Shown in pieces: positions 57,643-64,000 of a stretch of 64,000 bases of DNA; within the stretch, counting starts at the first letter, position 1; each line of letters opens with the position of its first letter. The translations under genes were made by a program, and so were the position numbers. The notes under the pieces were generated by a model. That model did not search any database, was not told where the DNA came from, and worked only from the letters and a program-made list of their open reading frames with translations. This DNA is from Actinoplanes sp. TBRC 11911 (GTDB lineage: Bacteria; Actinomycetota; Actinomycetes; Mycobacteriales; Micromonosporaceae), in assembly GCF_012933445.1 (NCBI RefSeq), contig NZ_JABBNC010000041.1, positions 1 to 64,000 of the forward strand, read 5' to 3'.

Positions 57643-60301
57643 ATATGGATGCCCGTGCTTCCGCGTCGGCGAGCATGCTCTCGACGCGTTCCGCCTGCTC
57701 AGTAGCCCCGATAGAGCGCAATTTCCCGAGCGCGCCACGCAGGTGCGGGATCGCCTCGGCAAACCTCTCCCGCGCCATCAGCAAGCCGGCCACCTCGTAT
57801 CCCACAAGGGAGCGCTGGTAGATCGCGTTGGGTTCGGCGGCCAGCTCGGACGGCAACGCGTCGAAGCGCTCGGCAGCCACCTTGGCGGCCTCTTCGCCCT
57901 CGTCCGGCGCGTCCGCGTAATGCAGTGCGCCGATGCGGCGGCGCAGCGCACGCAGCTCACCGATGAGATCCCCGGCGTCGCGCAGCGCGACAGCGGCGGC
58001 CGCGAACGTCTCGGCCGCCTCGGCGTCCCGGTCCATCTCGTAGAGCAGGTCGGCGGCCTGCTCGGCGATCTGGCCCCGGCCGGCCGGGTTGTCCGCCAGC
58101 CGCTCGATCAGCTCGCGGTAGAGCTCCAGTGCCCGGTTCGCGTCGCCGATCGCGCGGTTGAGGCCGGCCAGCAGATAGCGGGCGTTGTCGGCCGCCTCCT
58201 GGTCGCCCAGACGTTCGAAGATCGATACCGCCTGCTCGGCGACCTCGGCGCCCTCGGCCGGGCGGTCCGCCAGCCGGTACGCGTTCGCCAGCTCGGCACG
58301 AGCGTAGGCGCCCGCGCCGTCCTGCCCGTGCTCGGCGCAGAGGGCGACCCCCTCGACCAGATCGGTGATCGCCTCGTCGGAACGGCCCAGCCGCATCAGT
58401 GCCGTCCCCCGGCCCAGGCGAGCGGGCAGTGCCAGATCGGCGGCCGGCGACGCGATCACGATGCCGAACAGCTCGGCCTTCTCGGCCGGGTCGTCCACGA
58501 TGTGCCCGAAAAGGTTGGCCGCCTCGGCGACCCGGCGCGACGGCCCGTGCGCCCGATAGAACTCGTAGGCCTGGCGGGCCGCCGTCATCGCCTCGTCGTG
58601 GCGGTGCGCGGCCGCCCGGTTACGCGCCCGCAGCATCGCGTGCATCGCGATCAGCCGTTCGTCGCCGGACTGCTCGGCGTACGCGTCCGAGCGGTCCGCG
58701 ATCGCGTTCGCCTCGTCGAGCTCATCGTTCAAATAGTGCAAAATAGACAGACGGGCCCAGGCCTTGGCCCGTTCCGGCGCGCCGCCGTGTTCCTCCTGGT
58801 AGTCAGCGTCGGCCCGGACCGGCTCGAACGCCTCGTCGGTCAGCCCGGCGTACGCCCGCTCGACGGCCATCCGCGCGCGGATCACGCTGGTCGCGCCGAC
58901 ATCACCGGCGGTGGCGTAGAGGTCGGCCGCCTCGCCCCAGTGTGTGAGCACGCGATCGATGTCGCGGTCGACGGCGCGCAACCGCTCACCGGCGAGCACC
59001 GCCCGGCGTCCGGCCAGCAGCGGATCGTCGAGCCGCGGGAAACGGGCGTCCAGCGCGTCCAGAGTGGCGGCCGCGGCCGCGTGCCAGTCGGCGGCCTGAT
59101 GCGCCTCGGCCAGCTCGATCAGCTCGGCCGGATCGGCCTGCGCCGGGATGATCACCGCCGGCTGGGCGACCGGGGGCGGCGCGACCGGGGACACCGCCCG
59201 GGCGATCGGTGACAACGTCATGCCCGTCGCGTACGGCTCGGCGTCCAGCCGCTTCGCGACGCGCCGGCTCTGCCGGTCGGTCCCGTTGCGGTCGTCGAAA
59301 CGACCGCTCAGCGCGATGGCCGTCGCGCGCAACTCGGTGGCGACGTCGGCGGCGGTCGCGTCGTCGTGATCCTTCCGCCGGATCACCGCGTCGCCGTGGC
59401 CGAGCTCGGTGATCCGGCGCAGCAGCAATCCGCCCGCCGCGGCGAAGTCCATCTCGGCCGCCGGCGACGGTGCCCGGTCGAGCCAGTCGACGTGGCGCTG
59501 GAAGATCTCCAAGCCGCGATGCTCGTTGCCGGTGCGGGCACAGAACTCGATGTGCGACGCGATGCCCATCATGTTGACGATCTTGTCGCGGGCGAGCAGG
59601 TAGGACCGGCGATGCGCGTCGGCCGCGTCGTTCGCCCGGCCGATCATCAGATACGGCACCATCAGCTCGGTAAGCATGCGCTGCGGCTGCTCGGCACACG
59701 TCCGCTCGCCGTCGAGCACCGGGTTGGCGTGCCGCACCGCGTCGGCGAACCGCCCGCGGGACGAAAGGTATTCGGCGCCGGCGGTCGGGTCGCAACCCAC
59801 GCAGTCGGAGAGGTTGTCCCGCGGCGCGGCCTGCCACCGCTCGAACCACTGGTCCGCCGCGTCGGCCAGCCCGACATGCTCGGCGATCAGATAGCGCTTC
59901 TTGTAGACGGCCTGCATGCCCTGGCCGTACTCGCGGTACCGCCGTTCCATGTCGTCCAGCGCCGCGTACGTCCGGTCGAGCGGGACCTCGGGGAAGTTGG
60001 TCAGCGCGGTGACGATCGCCTTGTACGCCCAGAGCAGGCTGCCGAGAGTGCGCTGGTGATACGGCTGGGGGTTGTTGTCGAGATCGCTCAGGCACCAGGA
60101 GAACGTGACGAACGCCTTCGCCGGGTCCCCGCCGTACCCGAACGAGTTCGTCGCGATCAGCCGGCTCATGAACGCGAGCTCCTGGTCGCCGGCGCCGTCG
60201 GCCTGGCGCAGCAACTGCTCGGCCATCGCCGACCGCGACGCGCCGTACGGCAGGTCGTCGATCTTGTAGAGTAGATCCCAGATCTCGCTGACGGTCGGCA
60301 T
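57638..60301 (-). CDS. Large TPR-repeat protein coupled to the HSP90-like gene
   Basis: 887-aa cytoplasmic protein made mostly of helical TPR-like repeats, clearest in the second half: ALAARLGRGTALMRLGRSDEAITDLVEGVALCAEHG, AYARAELANAYRLADRPAEGAEVAEQAVSIFERLGDQEAADNARYLLAGLNRAIGDANRALELYRELIERLADN, AEQAADLLYEMDRDAEAAETFAAAAVALRDAGD. The first 320 residues (WDLLYKIDDLPYGASRSAMAEQLLRQADGAGDQELAFMSRLIATNSFGYGGDPAKAFVTFSWCLSDLDNN) form a different helical region with a CVGCD motif. There is no signal peptide. The ATG overlaps the HSP90-like stop by one base (TGATG). A co-chaperone or adaptor role for the HSP90-like protein is inferred from coupling and TPR content. Confidence 0.85.
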   Translation of the reverse strand: MPTVSEIWDLLYKIDDLPYGASRSAMAEQLLRQADGAGDQELAFMSRLIATNSFGYGGDPAKAFVTFSWCLSDLDNNPQPYHQRTLGSLLWAYKAIVTALTNFPEVPLDRTYAALDDMERRYREYGQGMQAVYKKRYLIAEHVGLADAADQWFERWQAAPRDNLSDCVGCDPTAGAEYLSSRGRFADAVRHANPVLDGERTCAEQPQRMLTELMVPYLMIGRANDAADAHRRSYLLARDKIVNMMGIASHIEFCARTGNEHRGLEIFQRHVDWLDRAPSPAAEMDFAAAGGLLLRRITELGHGDAVIRRKDHDDATAADVATELRATAIALSGRFDDRNGTDRQSRRVAKRLDAEPYATGMTLSPIARAVSPVAPPPVAQPAVIIPAQADPAELIELAEAHQAADWHAAAAATLDALDARFPRLDDPLLAGRRAVLAGERLRAVDRDIDRVLTHWGEAADLYATAGDVGATSVIRARMAVERAYAGLTDEAFEPVRADADYQEEHGGAPERAKAWARLSILHYLNDELDEANAIADRSDAYAEQSGDERLIAMHAMLRARNRAAAHRHDEAMTAARQAYEFYRAHGPSRRVAEAANLFGHIVDDPAEKAELFGIVIASPAADLALPARLGRGTALMRLGRSDEAITDLVEGVALCAEHGQDGAGAYARAELANAYRLADRPAEGAEVAEQAVSIFERLGDQEAADNARYLLAGLNRAIGDANRALELYRELIERLADNPAGRGQIAEQAADLLYEMDRDAEAAETFAAAAVALRDAGDLIGELRALRRRIGALHYADAPDEGEEAAKVAAERFDALPSELAAEPNAIYQRSLVGYEVAGLLMARERFAEAIPHLRGALGKLRSIGATEQAERVESMLADAEARASIS

Positions 60302-62043
60302 CAGTGGTCTCCCTCGCCGGGAACGGCCCTGTCGAGCAGCCCCATGAACGATGTGGTCAGCAGCGCGGCGTCGGCCGGCCGGATCGGGTGGTGCCCGAGC
60401 ATCAGCGCCTGCCCGTAGAGCGACTCGACGGCCAGCCCGGCCAGATCGGCGTCCCCGATCGTGATGATGCGCCGGACCAGCGCGTTGCGATGATTGAGGA
60501 CCAGTTGCGGGCGATCGGTCGGGGTGGTGCGGGCGAGCGCGTCCAGCACCCCGCCCCAGAGGTCGTCGGCCGTCTCACGGCTGGTGGTGAACTGGTCGTG
60601 GAAGGCCGCAGCCCGGCTCACCAGATAGATCGCCGGAACGGTCGCCGGATCAAAACCGCGGATCACGACCTCGCACCCGAGCCGGTCGAGCCGTCGCTGC
60701 GCCGCCGTGAGGAACGGCCGCAGCCGCAGCTCGGTCTCGGTGTCCACAGCGGAGAAATGGTCCGCGAGATCGCCCGGGTCGAGCCGCTCGACACGCAGGT
60801 CACGATCCACCGTGGACAACCGCTGGATGATCTCCGAGTCGTACACGTAGCCGCCGTTGATCACCGCCACGTCCTGCGCGGCGGCGACGGACGCGAGCTG
60901 GTGGAACTCGTCGGTGGTCTCCGCATACCGGATCGCGCCGTGCCGCTGGCGGAACTCGGCGAGCGTGACGCGGCCCATGTTGGTCTCCATCGGATACCAC
61001 TGCTCGACCAGGCGCAGCATCTCGTCGTCGTGCAGGGCGAGCGCCTTGACACCGAGGTGGTGGATGCCGAGGAACTGCGAGAGCCGGCGCGGATCGGTCG
61101 CGGCGAGGCGCACCAGCCAGCCGCGCAACTGGTCGGCGATCGCGTCGCGGGTCTCGGCGAGCAGGCCGTCGTCGTACAGCGCCTCGCGGCTCGCGGTCGG
61201 CCGCAGCTCGGAGCTGTCGACCACGCACCGCGCGAAGAACGCCCACTCGGGCAGCAGGCCCTCGACGCTCTCGGCGAGCAGCATGCGCTTGAGGTAGACC
61301 CGATGGCCACCTCGAGCGGCCGGGTTGACCGGCGTGGGCAGCACGAACGCGACGCCGTGCAGGCCCGCCACCGGCACGTCGAGCGGCACCACGTCGAGCG
61401 GGCGGAAACCGAAGACCTCTTCCGCGTACGCCGTGAGGTCGTGCTCGGCGCCGCCCCACGGCACGCCACCGGCCGTCACGCGAACGCCGTCCACCTCGAC
61501 CCGGGCCGGGAGCAACGAACCGTACAGGCCGGCGAGCTCTCGCACGGTCGTACCGGAAATCAAATGCTCGGCGTCGCGGCGCGGCACCAGGGTGACCGTG
61601 GTGCCCGGCTCGCGCTGATCGCCGGGGCGCACCTCGTAACGGCCGTCCGAATAGCCGATCCACAGCACCGGCTCGGCGCCGTCGCGGCGGGTGTGCACCC
61701 GGATCTCGTCGGCCACCATGAAGGCGGACAGCAGGCCGATGCCGAACTGGCCGAGGAACTCGTGCCGGGCGAAGCCGAGCTCGTCCCGCTTCGAGCTGCG
61801 GCCGATCGTGGCGAGCAACTCGTGCACCTGAGCCTCGGTCAGGCCGATGCCGTTGTCGGTGATGCGCAGGGCGTCGCCGCCGGTGGTGATCGTGACCCGG
61901 CCGGCGCTCAGGTCACCGGTCGCGGTGATCGCATCGACGGCGTTCTGAAGGAGCTCGCGGAGGTAGACCCGCGGGCTCGCGTAGAGATGGTGGCTCAAGA
62001 GGTCGACGATGCCGCGAAGGTCGACCTGGAACGTGTCGCTCAC
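60301..62043 (-). CDS. HSP90 family protein (HtpG-like, divergent)
   Basis: 580-aa GHKL-ATPase chaperone. The N-terminal ATP-binding domain has QVDLRGIVDLLSHHLYASPRVYLRELLQNAVDAI (family signature with the Asn that holds Mg-ATP), DALRITDNGIGLTEAQVHELLATIGRSSK, and LGQFGIGLLSAFMVADEI (lid glycine motif). The middle domain (about residues 200-430) contains PTASREALYDDGLLAETRDAI. The C-terminal part is shorter and unlike HtpG, with no recognisable MEEVD-type end. Canonical HtpG is about 620-640 aa. The GTG at 62043 begins right at the fold; the frame to 62073 needs a TTG. The stop overlaps the TPR-gene ATG. It probably folds a restricted set of clients. Confidence 0.9.
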   Translation of the reverse strand: MSDTFQVDLRGIVDLLSHHLYASPRVYLRELLQNAVDAITATGDLSAGRVTITTGGDALRITDNGIGLTEAQVHELLATIGRSSKRDELGFARHEFLGQFGIGLLSAFMVADEIRVHTRRDGAEPVLWIGYSDGRYEVRPGDQREPGTTVTLVPRRDAEHLISGTTVRELAGLYGSLLPARVEVDGVRVTAGGVPWGGAEHDLTAYAEEVFGFRPLDVVPLDVPVAGLHGVAFVLPTPVNPAARGGHRVYLKRMLLAESVEGLLPEWAFFARCVVDSSELRPTASREALYDDGLLAETRDAIADQLRGWLVRLAATDPRRLSQFLGIHHLGVKALALHDDEMLRLVEQWYPMETNMGRVTLAEFRQRHGAIRYAETTDEFHQLASVAAAQDVAVINGGYVYDSEIIQRLSTVDRDLRVERLDPGDLADHFSAVDTETELRLRPFLTAAQRRLDRLGCEVVIRGFDPATVPAIYLVSRAAAFHDQFTTSRETADDLWGGVLDALARTTPTDRPQLVLNHRNALVRRIITIGDADLAGLAVESLYGQALMLGHHPIRPADAALLTTSFMGLLDRAVPGEGDH

Positions 62044-62071
62044 GGCCGAGAAGGTACCGGAGGGGGCCGAC

Positions 62072-62101
62072 AAAAACGGGGCGGTTTTTCCCCGCCCCGT
62101 T
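62072..62101 (-). terminator. Rho-independent terminator of the rhodanese gene
   Basis: AACGGGGCGG (62075-62084) and CCGCCCCGTT (62092-62101) form a perfect 10-bp stem. On the minus strand the stem is directly followed by a T run (62072-62076). It lies 20 nt after the rhodanese stop and is the clearest intrinsic terminator in the window. Confidence 0.92.
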
Positions 62102-62120
62102 CCTGAAGATCAGCTGAAGT

Positions 62121-63020
62121 TCAGCTCAGCCCGCCCGGCTCGGAGCCGCGCGCGATGGGCGCCCGGACCAGGTTGCCCCATTCGGTCCAGGAACCGTCGT
62201 AGTTGCGGACCTGCGGGTAACCCAGCAGGTGGTGCAGAACGAACCAGGTGTGGCTGGACCGCTCGCCGATCCGGCAGTACGCGATGATGTCGTCGCCCTG
62301 ATCGAGCCCGAGCTCATCGTGATAGATCTTGGTGAGTTCGTCGGCCGGCTTGAAGGAGCCGTCCTCGTTGGCCGCCGACTTCCACGGCTTGCTCAGCGCG
62401 CCCGGGATGTGACCGCCGCGCAACGCACCCTCCTGCGGGTACGCCTCCATGTGCGTGAGCTCACCCGAGTACTCCTGGGGGGAGCGCACGTCGACCAGCG
62501 GGCGGTTGCTCGAGATGTGCGCCATGACCTGGTCGCGGAACGCGCGGATGTCGGCGTCGTCGCGCACCGGAACCGGGTAGGAGGCCTTGGCCCGTTCGGT
62601 CTTGTCGCGGGTCAGCGGCCGGCCCTCGGCCGCCCACTTCTGCCGGCCACCGTCGAGCAGGCGCACGTCGCGGTGACCGAAAAGGCTGAAGACCCAGAGC
62701 GCGTACGCGGCCCACCAGTTGAAGTTGTCGCCGTAGAACACGACCGTGTCGTCGCGGCCGATGCCCTTGGACTCGCAGAGCGCGGCGAACGCGGCGGGGT
62801 CCAGGTAGTCGCGGGTGAGCTGGTCGTTGAGTTCGAGGTGCCAATCGACCTTGACCGCGCCCGGAATGTGGCCGGTGTCGTACAGAAGGACGTCCTCGTC
62901 CGACTCGACCACCACCAGTCCGGGGGTGTCGAGATGCTCGGCCAGCCACTCGGTGGTGACGAGCCTATCGGGGTGCGCGTACGCCTGAAGCGAAGGCGCC
63001 GAATCGTTCGGAACTGACAT
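62121..63020 (-). CDS. Thiosulfate/3-mercaptopyruvate sulfurtransferase (tandem rhodanese)
   Basis: 299-aa protein with two rhodanese domains. The first (about residues 20-140) is inactive-like: VVVESDEDVLLYDTGHIPGAVKVDW, VFYGDNFNWWAAYALWVFSLFGH, DVRLLDGGRQKW. The second (about 165-290) contains PLVDVRSPQEYSGE, GHIPGAL and the active-site loop AYCRIGERSSHTWFVL with the nucleophilic Cys. Layout and length match the mycobacterial CysA2/SseA-type enzymes that move sulfane sulfur from thiosulfate to cyanide or thiol acceptors. The CRIGERS loop is the thiosulfate type. ATG at 63020; a GTG three codons earlier is possible. No strong ribosome-binding site is visible. Confidence 0.92.
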   Translation of the reverse strand: MSVPNDSAPSLQAYAHPDRLVTTEWLAEHLDTPGLVVVESDEDVLLYDTGHIPGAVKVDWHLELNDQLTRDYLDPAAFAALCESKGIGRDDTVVFYGDNFNWWAAYALWVFSLFGHRDVRLLDGGRQKWAAEGRPLTRDKTERAKASYPVPVRDDADIRAFRDQVMAHISSNRPLVDVRSPQEYSGELTHMEAYPQEGALRGGHIPGALSKPWKSAANEDGSFKPADELTKIYHDELGLDQGDDIIAYCRIGERSSHTWFVLHHLLGYPQVRNYDGSWTEWGNLVRAPIARGSEPGGLS

Positions 63021-63065
63021 GGTAGACACGTTAGCTCTATTTAATGGCCTCGCTCCGCTCGGCGG

Positions 63066-63160
63066 GCACTGCGCCCCTTCAGGTTGATGTCGAGGACGAC
63101 TGAAAAAGAGCTCCTTCGTCGCGCTTTTTCCGGCGGCCTCGACATCAACGGGCGCAGTGC
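63066..63160. repeat. Long imperfect inverted repeat able to form a 95-nt hairpin or cruciform
   Basis: GCACTGCGCCC (63066-63076) and GTTGATGTCGAGG (63083-63095) pair without mismatch with CCTCGACATCAAC (63137-63149) and GGGCGCAGTGC (63150-63160), leaving only a 6-nt bulge at 63077-63082. An inner stem GAAAAAG (63102-63108) / CTTTTTC (63124-63130) extends the structure. It starts 2 nt after the SGNH-hydrolase stop. It may be a terminator for the minus strand, but the arm length is unusual. Confidence 0.85.
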
Positions 63161-63161
63161 G

Positions 63162-63929
63162 TCAGGTGATGGGGGCCAGTGCGGGGCGTTTGGCGGTGAT
63201 GAGGTCGCCGCTCGAGCGGCCGACGAAGTGGCGGCCCACCCACGGCATCAGATGCACGCGCGCCCAATGCAGGTCAGCGCCGCGTGCCAGCAGCCACGGA
63301 GTGGGTTCGGGTGCGGGCGGAACGAGTAACCAATCCTCCTCGACGCCCACCCCGAGAGCGGTCAGTACGTGGGCAGCGACACGTCGATGGCCGGCCGCGG
63401 AGAGATGTAAGCGGTCGGCGCTCCACATCTTCGGGTGCCGGAACACGTCGTCGCCGTAGAGATCGATCAGGTACGTCCCGTAGCGCTCGGCCAGCCGGGC
63501 AGCCCCGTCGTTGAGGGCGGCGGCGCGCGGTCCGATGACCCGTTGCGCGGGCAGATGCGCGGCGATATCGGCGAAGCGGAACAGGATGACGTCCGCGCCC
63601 TGGGCTCGGAGCTTGGCGATCACCGGGTCGATCCGGTCGACCAGGGCCGCCACGTCGAGCCGCGGGCGCAACACGTCGTTGCCGCCGGCCGCGAAGCTCA
63701 CCAGGTCGGGCCGCATGGCCAGCGTCGGTCCGAGCTGATCGCCGACCACCTGGTCGACCACCTTGCCGCGGATTGCGAGGTTCGCGTACCCGAAGCCGGG
63801 TCCCGCCTCGACCGCGAGCCGGGCCGCGACCAGGTCCGCCCAGCCGCGGTAGGTGTCGTCGTCCGGATACGGATCGTCCATGCCCTCGGTGAAGCTGTCA
63901 CCCATCGCCACGAAGCTGTGCCAGGCCAC
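63162..63929 (-). CDS. SGNH/GDSL-family hydrolase
   Basis: 255-aa esterase/lipase-fold protein. Block I with the nucleophile Ser is FVAMGDSFTEGMDD, block II has the conserved Gly in LAIRGKVVDQVV, block III is SFAAGGNDVLRPRLD with oxyanion Asn, and block V is SADRLHLSAAGHRRVAAHVL with the catalytic Asp-x-x-His. There is no signal peptide, so it is probably cytoplasmic. Substrate unknown; actinobacterial relatives include acyl and acetyl esterases. The GTG at 63929 is preceded by GAGGGGGCGAAG. The last 70 nt of the window hold nothing recognisable. Confidence 0.92.
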   Translation of the reverse strand: MAWHSFVAMGDSFTEGMDDPYPDDDTYRGWADLVAARLAVEAGPGFGYANLAIRGKVVDQVVGDQLGPTLAMRPDLVSFAAGGNDVLRPRLDVAALVDRIDPVIAKLRAQGADVILFRFADIAAHLPAQRVIGPRAAALNDGAARLAERYGTYLIDLYGDDVFRHPKMWSADRLHLSAAGHRRVAAHVLTALGVGVEEDWLLVPPAPEPTPWLLARGADLHWARVHLMPWVGRHFVGRSSGDLITAKRPALAPIT

Positions 63930-64000
63930 CTTCGCCCCCTCGACGTCTCCTCACTTCTGATTGCAAAGTCAGTTTTCCATTGCCCGGGGGTGACGGCAGC

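Overview
The window is high-GC actinobacterial DNA. It most likely comes from a Micromonosporaceae genome (Actinoplanes or Micromonospora type) in the part of the chromosome near the origin. The main reason is the classic block crgA / DUF881 / class E sortase / pabA-type amidotransferase facing pknB-pknA-pbpA-rodA-pstP-fhaB-fhaA and a tRNA-Leu(CAG). Supporting signs are paired XRE/DUF397 genes, chaplin-like secreted repeats, many GTG starts, and F420/LLM enzymes. The genus is an inference; no 16S gene or other marker is present.

Layout. 0-12 kb: two secreted metallophosphoesterases (one fused to a beta-propeller and an Ig-like domain, one Tat-exported with a LamG domain) around an acyl-CoA dehydrogenase, a SpoIIE-type phosphatase, and small stress or metabolic genes (PRTase, YCII, LLM oxidoreductase, VOC with AraC). 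12-19.5 kb: a DUF3800 protein, a D-amino-acid-oxidase-like enzyme, a LamG-type secreted protein, two CNNM/CBS membrane proteins, and a FadF-like Fe-S oxidoreductase. 19.5-34.2 kb: the cell division, cell wall and Ser/Thr phosphorylation block. 34.2-43 kb: a WecG/TagA glycosyltransferase, membrane and hypothetical proteins, an XRE/DUF397 pair, a PASTA protein, a repeat-rich membrane protein, a RidA protein, and two gene-poor stretches with 18-nt tandem repeats. 43-49 kb: a GCS2-type glutamate-cysteine ligase, a YceI/MarR pair, and a large NB-ARC/TPR regulator. 49-57.6 kb: a leucine/acyl-CoA catabolism locus (carboxyltransferase and acyl-CoA dehydrogenase; tetR, biotin carboxylase and HMG-CoA lyase), split in two by a chaplin-like gene and a companion secreted protein. 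57.6-64 kb: a TPR protein translationally coupled to an HSP90-like chaperone, a rhodanese and an SGNH hydrolase.

How the genes work together. Two palindromic operator families appear to tie genes together. TTACTC-RY-CAGTAA lies about 30-37 nt upstream of both the acyl-CoA dehydrogenase and the FadF-like electron-transfer protein. CCTGAACG-NN-CGTTA occurs twice in tandem before the carboxyltransferase operon and once before the tetR operon. The pknA/pknB kinases, PP2C phosphatase and FHA proteins form one phospho-signalling operon with the elongation/division enzymes PbpA and RodA. The most noteworthy points are these two putative regulons, the chaplin pair inside the catabolic locus, the HSP90-TPR couple, the sortase with a very long disordered arm, and a near-perfect 95-nt hairpin near the right edge.
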